Shown here piece after piece: positions 48,433 through 61,548 of a stretch of 64,000 nucleotides of DNA. Numbering within the stretch: the stretch's first letter is position 1; the number at the start of each line of letters is the position of its first letter. The position numbers and the translations under genes were made by a program. The stretch comes from Gonatopus flavifemur (taxonomy: Eukaryota; Arthropoda; Insecta; Hymenoptera; Dryinidae), in NCBI GenBank assembly GCA_018340375.1, contig JAFFJZ010000001.1:60194001-60258000 (forward strand), given 5' to 3'. Under the pieces are notes generated by a model. That model did no database searches. It was not told the origin of the DNA and worked only from the letters and a program-made list of their open reading frames with translations.

Positions 48433-48693
48433 TATACTTCGAACGATTATTAGGTCGAAGATAATTTTTTCGAAACTTTGTCACTCGGAAAGTTCAATAT
48501 TCCGAATTGTTGATAGACGAATGATCAGTGTGTCTTACTTATAAATTACACATTTCGATTTCGAATTCATTTTTCTCATTGTTAATTGAAATTGATGTGT
48601 GTGCATTTCATTGGAATTTCCCCAAAAATCCTGGAAAAAGTCGGGAATTGGTCGGGAATTCCAAAATCATATTTTGCTAGACACCCTGTAATC

Positions 48694-51600
48694 ATTAAAA
48701 TATGTCAATTGATCTTCGAAATGGTTACCCTCGTGATATAAAATCATTATCGAACTTGTAAATGATCAACTTTCATATAAATTTCTATCACACAATTTCG
48801 TTGTAATCCCCTGGGCGAGGTGTTTTTTGTTTTGTTTTTCTTAACGCGGTAGTACACTTAGGAATACATCAAACTTAATTTAAAATCGATTCGAATGAAA
48901 TAAGTGGTAGGTCAACTTTCACGATGAAATATCTCAAGGTAAGAAATCAGATCGTTTAATTTTCACATCTTTTATAAAGCGGAAGGCAAAACGTAGAATG
49001 AATCACCAAAGCGTGCGGCTCGCATCGTTTCAGAGATTAGCAAACGCGAGATGATTCGCCGTTTCTTAAATCTTTTGGTATGCTAATTACGCGATACTCA
49101 TCGCATTAAGTATACAATACACACAACCGCGTATAGAATTTACGTACGGACATTGCCCTGGCACATAGACGAAAATAAAGTTGAAGCAACCATGAACTTC
49201 ACATGGTTTCTGGCGCCTACTATATACAACTTTTTCATCGAATCAATCCTGCAAATTTCGTTATTATGCATTTTGACAGCATTAACCATATAAGTGTAAC
49301 TGGTAATCGATTTGAACGTGATGAACGTTATTGATGTGTTGTTGCTATGAGAATAAATATATCCCACACCGTTGATTCTGTAATCCCACCTCCTTTTTTT
49401 TTTATCTCCAATTTATTCTGCATGAATTATAATCGATGAGTTTTATTTATTCTTCGAATGAAATTTCAACTACATTTTTTTGATAGTTTGATTTTCCTTT
49501 AATAGTGGGAAAGAATGTTGGATTATATAATTTCTACTGGACTCGGCGAGGATAATCGTTAATTCTAACCGAAGGATCACAGAATCATTGTCGGGCTTGA
49601 TGTAGGTAATCGTTGCATTGAGGTAATCCATTAGGAAATCATTGCCAGACTCGGTGGATGTAATCACGCGATCTGTAGTTTCAGAGGTCTCATACCCATA
49701 CATCGAGAGAGGTATACGGCAAGAATGTTGTTATTCTATTTTATATTCAACTTTGGGGAAGGAAAATGTGGTGTTTGTTCCGTGAATACTATCGATCACA
49801 TATTTATTGTCCCTACATTTTGTTCTCATATCTCTCTTTCGTGTGAATAACTGTGGTAACCGATTTGTCGAGTGATTCGTCATGGAACGTTCTTTGGATA
49901 TAAAAATTTGTTTAATTTATTGCTGCAATCAACAACAAAGTCAACAAAATGAGTGTGGTACGCAATGAATGAGTGGCGGTTGTAATATCTAATTAGTTGG
50001 CCAAGACATATTTGTTCAATGAATCCGTTGTAGTAACCCATTATTTTCCTCTGTCTAGATTTCAAAATTTTCACCCGGGTGAGCCGCTATTACGGTAAGT
50101 GAGGAGTGAATGTCAAGTAACATGGTGAACGTGTCGTTGATTAAATGTTCACCAGGATAAATCGCTCATGTGTGCGAATCGCTCATCAAGTTGCTTGGCT
50201 TGTGCAATGACTGTGAGAACATTCAATGTTGAGAGAAAAATACTGTAGTAAGACTTACCATATCAATCCGATAATTTCAAGACAAGTGTTTGGTATCCAT
50301 CTTTGCCCCCCCCCCTCCCCCTCTCCCCTCTGAACCTCCGAAACGAAGCCAAAAAATCCTAGAAAAAGTAGTTAGAGATTAAAGATTAAGTACTATTTAT
50401 ATTCGAATAAAGTGAAAGAAAGGAAAAGTCTCAATATAAAAGTTCGAATTTTTTTATTGTTGTTCTTTTTTCTGAAACGAAGGAAATGAATCTAGACTCG
50501 AGAGATGTTTTAATACCGATTTACAAGAAGCTTCCAGCTGTAACATGTCCAATACTTATAAGCTATCTTAATAAATCAAACGTGTTTTTTCTTTATAAAA
50601 CTTCTTGTCTTGCAGTAGATTATAACGTCAAGGTGTATGTACGCTGTCTATCTTGATTCACGCATATGTCATTTTTACCGTAAAAAAACATGACATTTTT
50701 AATTAATTCAATCGCATCAAATATGTGTGCACTTTCAAACGTTCTGTCACTTATCCGTCCTGTTACCAAGATGTTTTACTTTAATCGGTACGTCTTCATC
50801 GAAAACGCTTGTCGCGTCTTGGATTTTCTGTTTCGAATCACAAGACGTTCAAATCCATTTAACATTCAAGTGAACGGATGAATGTCTTATTGGAAGGTAT
50901 TTTACATGCATCATGATTTTCATGGAAGACACATTCCGTTTGAGAAACGAGAATCGTGCATCTTTCGCTGTGTATTAAATTTATTAATGACTGAAAAGAA
51001 GTCTTGAAAGCTTATAATTCGAGCTTACGATACAAGACGTTGGATAAATAGAAATGATAAAATTTGGATCCCGATTATTCGTGTTCATTGTTTACCATGT
51101 AACTTTGATATCAGGGGATACGTAGTCCAGCTCATAGAACGGTTAAGTGGTCAGTATAATGGATGAGAGCCCTGGCTTCGCATCGACTCTCCGTAGAGTC
51201 AGTACGTTGAACACATATGGGGCCGACCGAAGACATATGTGAACGAGCAGAAGGATCTGCCATTCATTGACTCCTCGCCGGTATGGAATTTTCAGTCAAG
51301 AGCTTCGGTTAGTCTATTGTATATAATTTCATTATGGTCAACTATGACGTTATCCTGTTTGCTCGCTATATTTATATGAATACCAAAGCCAGCAATCATT
51401 TAGTAATATGAGTAAATGCTCGACCACCGGTGAGTATTTTCATATTTACGGGGAAATAAAATTTGTACGAACGCGTTTAGTAATTATTATTTCCGTTCGC
51501 TTCAAAGCTTCAACTCGCTCGTGTGTGCTATTGTCGAGGAACAATATTTATAAAGATGTAAACCTGTGTAATCGCTGAAATATGAGAAAGTAGAAATAAT

Positions 51601-54433
51601 TCTTAATCGTATGTGAAGCAGATACGTGGTAGAGATTATGCACAAGAAATATACGAATTGCTGGAATGTCTGCTTAGAACATCGTAAGTTTAGAAGTTTA
51701 TAATTAAAATTGAACAGGAACGAACGATTCCAATTGTACAGTTAGAGAATTGTCGAGGATGTGTGGTTTGTGAAATTATTATGTGAGCGTGAAATGCAAA
51801 ATTTTTATCTCCCCGAGCAATCGGATAACAATACATTGGAGAGAAATTGATGAAACTCATTAAAGAAGTATCGTAAAGCAGTAGATAAAAGTGAATATGG
51901 TTTTTAGTTCAGACTCGCTATAGGATCCATAATCTTCCATCCATGCTGCTGTAGCTGGAACGGATAACAAGATCTCTATTCGGATGAAATTCTATACATT
52001 TCTATCTAATTTATACTCCACGGTGTTATACTCTTTCGGCACTCCAATGTATTCAAAGAACCACGTAAAGACAAAACATGAATCATTTGCAGGTGTGAGA
52101 AATTTAAATTCACACCGTTTTTTTCCGCAACTAGCGGGTTTGTTTCAACCCTTGAAAATGATGTATTTTATTATTTAAAGCTAGAAGCAAAGTACAAATG
52201 AATGTCGAAAACCATCCATACTTGTCCATCGAGCATGAATTTAAAAATCAAAGACACGGATTGAATCATGACTGGAAGTTAACCGCTCAAACTTGACACC
52301 TCATTCGCCGCTGACTTGAAACGAACTTTTTAATTAGTATGTCATCCGAAGATTTAATGAACATCTCATCCCGAAGTTTGGTCGTATTTAATATATTCCG
52401 CACTTTTCTTTTCTAATTTCACCGATCTCGCAAATGAGAACTTATGAATAATTCATCACGGCATCGTAATCTTCATAATTTTTTATAATCTTATCCTTTA
52501 TATATATAGATTTAAAAAATATGAAGTATGGAAATGATTGTAATGATTATAAAATACGCTTATTATAAATCCGGGATCGTTATTATATTTACTTTGCCAC
52601 TTTCCGTGAAAGTTTTCGTGCGTGTTTAATTGCGCGTACTTGGTGGCGGGAGCACGAAATATAGTCACCTATGAGTCGTTGGAAACGAGAAACACTCTGT
52701 GTTATCGAATAAAAATCATTTTGCTAAACATTCGACGATTAAGGAATGTAAAGGAATAATCCAATGATATATATTACGTTATGAAGTTCATAAATTACGG
52801 TTCACGCGATTCAAGTTTTCAACAGTGTAAAATCAAAGTGTCTTATCTCCGATGACATCGGGTTGAGAAATATGGTGTTTCCGTATATAGTTGGAACGAG
52901 AAATTGAATATCACGCGTAATTATATAGGAAATGAAAAATATTCGAAAATATTTTAATAGTTTAAAAGTTATAATTATTGCCTGTAAAATTCTTAATCAT
53001 AGGGTAACCATAAATCATTTCACGGATAAACGCTTGCACCGTGTTTTATTTTCACACTTACGACGCGAACAATAATGAATCGATGGCAAAATGAAATTTA
53101 TTTTCCGTCGTACCTCAAGCGGTACATTTTTATGCGCTACCGATTATTATCAGATTGTGATCTTCTATTATCCGTGGACAAAGTTTCGTACCTTCTTTTT
53201 TTTTTGTAATGAGTTCGTGATATTCAAATATTTTCTAATCCAGAATAATTGTCAGTTCCATGATCATGATTATTATAAGATCGTAACACTTCGTATACTT
53301 TCTTGTTATAAATTAGATATATTTTCAATAGACTGTATATCGAGGACAATTTAATTGAGCTATTCCGAAATAATTATTCATAAAGGACCATTTGCATTCA
53401 ATGAATTAGCGTTTAACGTATGTATATTATCCACGTAGTAATTATACTCAATTTTCATGTAAAACTTTCCCGTAAAGACGCAAAGTTGAACGCAAATATT
53501 CGTAGGCGTGTAGAATATTTTTCAATAATCCTCAATTTATGCTTATATTTAATGGAACTGCATAATAAATGTTCAAATCTGTAGATAATTTTTATAAGCT
53601 CTATTAAAATCTGTTGAAATAGAACAAGTGCAACATTTGAAACGTAAGAATGAATAATTTATATAATTTTCTCCAAAAAAGAAAAATCAATGAGTTTGTG
53701 ATGTTCAAAAGAATAATGATTAAAAGAACGTGACTATAAATCGTTTCACCATATTTACCACATGCAATTTTTCCGACTCTACTTAGAGCAGTCAACATCA
53801 CGATTGTCCCATTAGCTTTGGGCGTTGGTTTCTCCAGTTCGTGTTCTTCCTTCATTTGTTCTATTCAATTCAGATATTCATTTCATTGTTTTGTGTTCTT
53901 TTTCGTCTCATGAGCTTCAACTACTTAGCATAGGTTTGGAAGGTTATATAAACCATAAATATTCCAGTACATGGGAACTTTGTTTCATGATTTCTTATGT
54001 AATTTTAAATACCTTTCTTCCAACGAATTATTACGTTAATTACTTTGCAGCGAATCGTGAAAAGCGGTTGTCGTGCAATAACCGATTATGAACTTTCAGA
54101 AAATATATTCATTTTTATGTTACAGGTGGATGAAACACCGACCGAAAGAATCTGGATGGATATGAGGGAATCTTGCGGCTGGATCACGTCAATTCAACTT
54201 ATTATCCGAGATGGCAATTAAGGTAGATGATGATAATTTCTTTTTTGAAAATTAATTTTAACGAGTAATGGAAGATTGAAATTGTCTGAATGTATGCAGG
54301 ATTGAGAGTTATCTGCTCTAATCTCAATTTACTGTTAGAGACAAATGTTAATACCGGCTGGCCTGTGGTTTACGTGGGGTAAAAAACGGTACGCAAATAT
54401 GGATAGGACAACTGATCGTGTATCGCTGGTAGT
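48694..54433. other. Gene-poor stretch
   Basis: No recognised gene. 50305-50330 is a C-rich low-complexity tract. 51110-51300 is a G+C-richer island (TAAGTGGTCAGTATAATGG, GGGGCCGACCGAAG) that does not fit a tRNA or a coding frame. 54126-54225 (plus) is bounded by an acceptor-like TTATGTTACAG and a donor-like AAG|GTAGAT, but its open frame stops before the donor. Confidence 0.35.
53759..53855 (-). CDS. Weak candidate coding exon, unknown protein
   Basis: On the minus strand an ATG at 53855 opens MKEEHELEKPTPKANGTIVM and continues LTALSRVGKIAC to a donor-like GTAAAT at 53758. Amino-acid composition and G+C content are more coding-like than the surroundings. No acceptor, partner exon or family match was found, so this could easily be chance. 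Confidence 0.15.
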
Positions 54434-54555
54434 TCCCGTTTGGAAAAACTTTCAGAATTATATATAATTTCTATATAATCATACAAAAATTTTATATACA
54501 CCATATTGAATTTTATACAAATTATATATAATTTTGAAAATTCTTCCACAAGGGT
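54434..54555. repeat. AT-rich dispersed short repeat, copy B
   Basis: Left end CCCGTTTGGAAAAACTTTCA and right end GAAAATTCTTCCACAAGGG are inverted, around TTATATATAATTTCTATATA-type sequence. Confidence 0.5.
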
Positions 54556-55640
54556 TACACTAGCCTGAAATCGTGATGAACGAGATTTAGTCCACAGTAA
54601 TTAACAGTTTCTTACAGACAAATAATTTTTATTTGTCCTCAACAAATTTTATTTGAACTAATCAAAAAGTTCCTTTGCGTTCGTTTCAACCAAAATTTTG
54701 TTTGGCTAGAACAAACTGTGTTTTCAGTGTATACTCCAATTTTTGTGGGTTCTGTACTGAGAAAAAGGGTAGGAAATTTAACCTATTCGAAAGGAGTGAA
54801 CATTGAAGGGGAATACGAGCGTTATCATCAGAGCACGTTGGTTAGAAAAGGACACGCCTATACGATAGAAAGAGAGGTCCGAACAGACTCTTGTATCCCC
54901 TTGAAGCTTCTTCTCGAACGAGCCGGCAGCGCTTTTCATTTTCATCGTAGATCTTGAGGGAAGTACGTAATTCAACATTAATTTTTTATGAAAAAATAAT
55001 ACCACTTTGATTATTGATATGCAAATTATAAAAAAATACTCAACCCGTACCAAAATTCCACGAAATGGTGTATCAGAAGCGCTTTAGATCATGGATACCA
55101 GATAAGTGATACTTATCTAATTTGTATAATCAGTCAGCATTATGTACTTCCTGCGATCGGTAATAACGATAAGAACTCAGACTGTGTGTGCCACGTCCAG
55201 TCTCTCGACGATACACATCTGAATGCAATGTTATATAACAATGAGATGAACGTAAAATAAGACAGTGAGATGCATTTTTGCGCTATCGCATTTAGTGAAT
55301 TTTAATTATCATTCTTGCTTTATCGAAATTCAGAAATATTTAGCTTGACATCGTATGAAATACTGTGCAATTAGTAATCATGAATATTCGCAACAATCGT
55401 GTTGATAAATGATCTTCCTCTAATAATTTATGAAAGAGATGTGCTTGGTTGAAAGTACAATGTAGCATACAAAAACGATATTCGATATGACAAGGAAATT
55501 CCTGAGGTGGCCAAAAACCCTGGACGGCGAGTAAGAGAAGTAATTCACCACGTGAATTTTTATATTAGTGCACGAAATTTGTATATAATTTGTATCGGAA
55601 ATGAATTTTATCAAATTTTATAGATTTGATACATGTTTTG
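54556..55640. other. Gene-poor stretch
   Basis: About 54770-54960 is G+C-richer, with open frames on both strands, but resembles no family. The rest is AT-rich with nothing recognised. Confidence 0.3.
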
Positions 55641-55642
55641 TA

Positions 55643-55991
55643 CACGGAGGAAAAGGAATTCGCTGTGGCAGCGAAATATACTTTTGCTGGGTTCCTTTTG
55701 CCAGAGCAGCAAATTTTTTGCTGTGACAGCAAACTATTTGCTGTTCCAGCAATCTTGTTAGCTGCGATAGCGAATTTTTAGCTGTGGCAGCAAAAAATGT
55801 TTACTATCCCAGCAAAATTTGTTTGCTATTCTATATATAATACTGAAAATTTGCTGGCGGAGCAAACATTTTTTGCTGTCGTAGCTAACACGATTGCTGT
55901 TATAGCAAATTTTTCGCTAGGTCAGCAAAAATTTTGCTATTCTATATATAATACCTCGATTTGCTGCGTCAGCAAATTTTTTCTCTCCGTG
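55643..55991. mobile_element. TA-flanked MITE built from tandem mini-palindromes
   Basis: A 349-bp element. Ends CACGGAGGAAAAG and TTTTTTCTCTCCGTG, flanked by TA (55641-55642 and 55992-55993). The body is an array of about a dozen short palindromes of the type TTTGCTG-NNN-CAGCAAA, about 25 bp apart, for example TTTGCTGTGACAGCAAA, TTTGCTGGCGGAGCAAA and TTTGCTGCGTCAGCAAA. Two units are replaced by TTTGCTATTCTATATATAAT. The 67-residue open frame inside is a by-product. A partial copy lies at 39384-39502. Confidence 0.8.
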
Positions 55992-56151
55992 TACAGTTAA
56001 TATGTAAAATCCTGGAAATTAAAGGGGACGAGATTATTTCAGAAGAGGGCTCTACTGTTACAATATATGCATCCATTTTCATAAATTCGAACTTCAACGT
56101 TGCGGTAATTTCAATGATTTTTCATAGTGATTGAATTGATTGTTAATCCCC

Positions 56152-56267
56152 AAGTGGAATGATTTTCAAAATTGTGTTGAATTCGTGTATAATTGTATAT
56201 AATTTATATGTAAACTGTATAGAATTATATATAAATTTTATATAATTTTGAAATTTTTTCCACTTAA
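56152..56267. repeat. AT-rich dispersed short repeat, copy C
   Basis: Left AAGTGGAATGATTTTCAAAA and right TTTGAAATTTTTTCCACTT are inverted around TATATAATTTATATGTAAAC-type sequence. Confidence 0.5.
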
Positions 56268-57889
56268 GTTGTTAACGAATGAGAATGGTTGTATTTTGAA
56301 AATTTGTATTGCGTATCAAAAGTTTACCTCAAGAGAATACAGATTTTTCAACTTTATCGTTCATTAATTCCACGTTCATGGAATGTTCAATGGTCTTTCA
56401 AATATCTAGACATTCGATGCACCTCTATTGAATATTCCCTGAATTTCCGTGTTTTGTACAGCGATATTCTCATCAAATGAATTTGAATGCTATTCTCAAT
56501 TGAGAGATTCAATAGTACATCAATGTTTTTTTGAATTTCTTGTCCTCAAATTCAGCCCTAATGGTGTTCCTCGCGAGCGCAATAATAAACAACCATTGTA
56601 GAAGGCTAGTGGGTGATTTTCAAAATTAATTTAAAATTATACTGCTCTTTTGATTTTTGAAAATAGTTTTAATATGGGAAAAAATTGAGTCAATCCAAGA
56701 ATTTTTACATTTTTTTTATATTCAACACACCAAAATCACTAGGAATGAGTTTTTTAAAACTCAAAAACCAGAGGAAACGATTTATTGTTGTTGCTTTGTG
56801 TTATTCAGACTTTTTCCAATGCTCACGACAAAAATGGCAACAATTTTATCACAAATCCATCCTTTGACTCTCTTACCACAAATATTTGTATTTGGATTGA
56901 TCGTTCAAGGCAGTTTTCATGTCCCGAATTTGTGAATTTAATCATCAAACACGCTTTAATTCACGTTTATACATTGCTGTAGTGTCCATTCGAAATTATT
57001 CATTGACTCGAAAACCGGGATTTCCATCAAATGTTCACAAACGAATGACAATAAATCAAACGGAATTTTACGCTACCATCGATACCGATCTCACCATTCG
57101 CGTTATGCGACATTACGTGAATTTATAAGCTCTAAAATTCATTTGTTACCAGTTAGATAGATAGATTAGATGAAAAGAAAAAAACCTTAATCTCCATTCA
57201 AAAGCACGTTGAAGTTACATAATGGAATCCTTCATCGTATTACACATAACAAAAATAAACCTCCGCTGTTATATGATCGAATCATTCACGAATTTATTGG
57301 ATGCATATTATATTCTCATAAGATTATCTTATACCATTCAAATACCCTTATGTACACTATAAATAATGGTTTTACGAAACTCGATGAAGATGATACAATT
57401 ATTATATCATAGTGATTACGAATATACTTACGAACTTTTGTAGTATCGCATTGAATACTTTGCTCCGACGATACCAAGTTTTTTACGACTATTATTCAAT
57501 CGAATTGATATCCTCTCAACATAAAAGGAGCTAACAAAAACTGGCTTTTATTATCGTTTAATACGAATCGATTGAACATGAATGGAGTTTAACGCATCAC
57601 TCGTTAGAATTGTATAGACTTTAGAAGTAACGAAAAAGGAGAAAAAGGATTGGTGTTCACGTATTAAATCGAAAAGCGACAGACACGACGAATCGATCGA
57701 GTCTTTGAAATTTCCCCTTGAAATTCGTTATCATTCTTCAACTCCTTCATCGGAGGATAAGTGTTATTGCATTGTTTCGTCAAAAAGCAACGAAAAAGAA
57801 AATATGAATAGATAGTTGAGTATTCTTCCTGTTCGAGTCGATACTTTCTTACGAGTTGTTCTGGCACATTGTGTTTTGAAAATCGAAGG
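56268..57889. other. Gene-poor AT-rich stretch
   Basis: No exon or RNA gene recognised; the several short plus-strand frames (56289-57412) have no family resemblance. Confidence 0.3.
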
Positions 57890-58425
57890 TGAACTCAGTG
57901 AGCAGAGCGACTTCAGGAATCTCGTTCAGGTATAGGTGGGGAAGGGGAACAGGTCTGTCTGTGTGGTCGGTTGTGTGGGTACGCTCAACCGAAGATCAGT
58001 GTCGGGGCATCAGTGACTCTTTCACTGCCGCAGTATCCAAACGCCTCAGTTTGCATGCAGATTGAACACCCAGGGGAGTACTACAGATATTAGGGAGAAA
58101 AATTTAACGTCGCTGTATTCAATATATATAGTTGTACTTGATATAAATATATATTCATATATATCGTTAGTGAAGTGAATACGGTTTTCATCTTTCTCGG
58201 TATGATGATATAGTGTTTATTTATGGTGAATGTTGTGAACTTTTTTTCCGGCACGTGGATACATTGATCGATTCGACGAAAGTTATTACCGGAAGTGTCA
58301 ATGAGTTATATGATCGAAACGTCGTGCCAAGTGGAGAATGTGACATTTCGAGATAGGATCTTTGAACATCGCACGTGGACATTCTTCGTTGACAAGGCAC
58401 TTGCGCGAGACTCAAATAAATCGAA
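57890..58425 (+). promoter_or_regulatory. Candidate promoter and 5' UTR exon
   Basis: G+C-richer than its flanks. TCAGT insect-initiator words cluster at about 57993-58050 (GATCAGTGTCGG, CATCAGTGACTC, CCTCAGTTTGC), and a strong donor GAA|GTAAGT sits at 58426. Several short in-frame stops exclude a long coding frame. This fits a transcription start with a non-coding first exon, whose coding part would lie right of the window. Unproven. Confidence 0.3.
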
Positions 58426-58431
58426 GTAAGT

Positions 58432-59678
58432 CGAAGAACTGGTCTGTCATGATTCGTACGTGAGGTTTTAAGCGAATATTAACAACCTCCTCTTTGTACT
58501 TGGTGGCTATCCTTCCTTGGCTGGCTATTCAACCTGTATCATCTTTAACCCTTTGCCGCGGTCCAAAGACGAGAGTACCGTTCTTTCAGTTTCAACTTTG
58601 GTATTTTGTTGCATTGTGAATTGTCGTGTCGTCAAGTGTTAACACGATCACATGTCTAACGACACTTCCCTGTATAAGCGAGAGATAAATAACGAAAGAT
58701 AACTCTGTGTCTTGACGATGGAATTTTTTTATTGCAAAACGTGAGATCGTTCGACTCTCATCTTTCAAACTCAACAACTCTTAAGTGTGTAGACTATTTC
58801 TTCAACTGTATTTGCATACGAATATTCTATTACGGAATTAACGTAAAAGATATATGATCGGTGAAAATCAAGATAGCGTATTTCATTTCACGTGCGTTTG
58901 ATTCAGTTCTTGGGAAATGTATATGCGGGAGGAGCGATTGACCTTTGTAAAAACGAATTAATGGTAGGGAAGAAAATTTGATACCCTAGAAATCTCGTGG
59001 GTTATCGATTCAAAATCCTACGAGGATAGTCACATTTCACTTGATATCTTGCACTTGGAGGATTCAGCTGAAATTTAACAAAATTGTTTCCCTTCCGCGG
59101 TCAATGTTCATCTTCGATGAAACTGTCAAAATTCTTCTTTAAAAATTCCAGTATGATGTAGGGAAAGTAAAAACAACTTTAACAGCCAGCACTCACTTGT
59201 GTGGAACGATGTCTGAAATAAACCAAGCGATATCATTTTTACACAGTAAATATTGATATATAGTAACAAGATTTCTCAATAAATGAATGAGGTGTGACAT
59301 TAAGACTGATATACAATGTTGATGTAGATAAATGCGTGAGAATCGAATATGAAAATCTTCATGTTTCCACTTACTTGACTTTCAAATGAAGTAGGTAGCA
59401 ACATTATTAGTAACATAATGATAAATTGAATTATTAACTTCTAGATAAATGAAAGTCAGTGAGATGTACCGGCGAGAAATTGCAGACTAGTACTGAAAAC
59501 AAATTATTTTTCACTACGCGTGAAACGTAAACAATCTCTATTTTTCATTTTCAAAAATATACACTGTAAAATTGAGTGATTTGGCGACATTGATATTTTC
59601 GATAAGAGAATGTACCACGAAATAAAGATCATTTTTCAGTAGTTAATGAGTGTTGAAATTCAGAAGATTCTCAAATTG
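58432..59678. other. Gene-poor stretch, possibly intron
   Basis: Nothing recognised. If the donor at 58426 is real, this would be intron sequence. Confidence 0.25.
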
Positions 59679-59758
59679 AAGTGGAAAATTTTTTAAATTA
59701 TACATAATTTGTATATAACTTATATATAAATTGTATAGAATTCTGAGAATTTCTCCAT
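59679..59758. repeat. AT-rich dispersed short repeat, copy D
   Basis: Left AAGTGGAAAATTTTTTAAAT and right GAGAATTTCTCCATG are inverted, around TTTGTATATAACTTATATAT. The shortest of the four copies. Confidence 0.45.
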
Positions 59759-61546
59759 GCGAAGAGTAGCATAAATGATTTTGAACAAATATTCTCGATT
59801 CAAATAAACATTACAAACCAGAAATGAAATGTGATGCTGCCAACTAAATTAATTTCTTATTTTTTTATGAGTAAATAAATCAAACAATAATAAATTATTT
59901 CGATACCAAGCTATCCAGATCACATATGCATAGGATATCTTCGAGTCATGTTTCCGATGTTTTATAAAAACACCAATTATCATTGTAAGTAGTTATTTTT
60001 CAAACCTTCATGTACTCACGGATCGTTTCGAATGTTCTATGAACGTGCATAGGATGTATAAATACACGAGCACGATCTACGAACGTTCATAGAATATTCA
60101 AAACCTTTGGGTGGTATGAAGATACGTTTTCTTCGATCAGATACTTCAAAAGGTGCACCTGAAGTATGTTCAGCATTGAATAGAATTGAAAACATAAAGA
60201 AATGTAAATTTAAATATTCTTTGAATCTGAAAAAATTGTGAATATTTTTGGAAAAAAGCGCCATTCCAATGAATCAGGATTTTTTTTCTTTTGAAGGAAT
60301 TTTAAAATTCGAAAGTTTCAATTTATCTCCAAGTCGAGTTTAGTTTGTGATAAGACAAATTAAGAGCAACAATGATCTAGATAGATATTATCGTTGTTAT
60401 GAAACCAAGAGAAATGGTTTCGAGCATTTGAATGAACATGATAAATTAGGTGGAGAAATTTGAATGTGGAAATAAGTTACCATAGAGTTGAGTTAAATTC
60501 GTCATCAAGGGACTCAGTTAAAACAATTTGATAAGAATTGTAACGGAATCTCTGTTCTGAAAATTTCTTCACAAATTCCATAGGAAATCCATGCGACTTT
60601 CAAGTTTGTACAATTCTGTTAAATTTTCTCTTATCTGGAGGGGTATTGATTCTATTCATTAGCTTGTTTGTTTTAATTCCCAGTTTATTAATCCCAAATC
60701 ATACTGCAACAATGTTAAATTATAATTGCACAATACCTGTATTATTACAATTATAATTGCATTTCCTTATACCGCTCACCATATTAGGTTTCAAACAAGT
60801 TTGATCCCAGGAACGAATTTTCAATGAATTTTTGTACAAGTTATTAATTGAATTGTTCATTCACGGAAACATTTTCCGGAACACGATGTACGAGAAGTTC
60901 AGTTAATTGTTTCATTTAGAACATTCAGAATAATATGTCCCTGCATATAAAACAACAAAATTAATTCCTGAACAGGTAAAATATTATTACAACATGTCTA
61001 GTCCGGGAATTTTTTGATTGTTTTATTAACAATTCCGTTTGACTTGAATTTTCTTTGTGAATTTTGAACTGAAGCGTGGGATAAATTTTATTGCAATCGG
61101 ATTATAAGAACAGAAGATATGCGCGGTTGCAAAAGAGTTCATTCTTGGTCACATTTCCTCTCATGCACCCAGTGTTTTTCTGAATGAAACAGATTCAAAC
61201 TCACATGGGACCACTATCACCTTGGTTTGAAAATTTCTGAACGATCGAATGATTAAAACGAGAAGTATTTGCCCTCGCAATTTGTTGACAGACAGACAAA
61301 CAGACACGGAACCAAAATGTATACCTGAGTTCGGAGGAACATTCTTTTTCGGAGACGACAAAAAAGCTCCCCTCTAATGAGGAAACAAAATAATTATTGT
61401 TACTAAAAAAAATGATGGGGTCCCCAGGTACTATTTGTTTTTTTTTTTTGATAATATTTTCTCTCAGTCCAAATAGAAAATTTGGGCAGGGGTCCACTCA
61501 AAGTCGTCACAGCTTTTTAGAAATCTAAACAATCGCGAAACTGAAT
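59759..61546. other. Gene-poor AT-rich stretch
   Basis: Nothing recognised. A 13-T run at about 61437-61449 and short frames at 61161-61497 are not supported as genes. Confidence 0.3.
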
Positions 61547-61548
61547 TG

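Larger units (their letters stand above)
46078..48688. mobile_element. Outer 2.6-kb DNA transposon of a three-level nest (CAGGGTGT ends)
   Basis: Left end CAGGGTGTTTTCTA and right end TGCTAGACACCCTG are inverted repeats, flanked by the 5-bp duplication TAATC (46073-46077 and 48689-48693). Subterminal GTCGGGAATT words occur at both ends in opposite sense (about 46577-46660, where related GTCAGGAA words also occur; and CCTGGAAAAAGTCGGGAATT near 48630). No transposase frame is visible in the interior, so it is non-autonomous. Two younger elements sit just inside the left end. Confidence 0.7.

Noticed and set aside
54126..54225. Internal exon between acceptor-like and donor-like sites
   Set aside because: The best frame stops four bases before the weak donor, and no partner exon was found.
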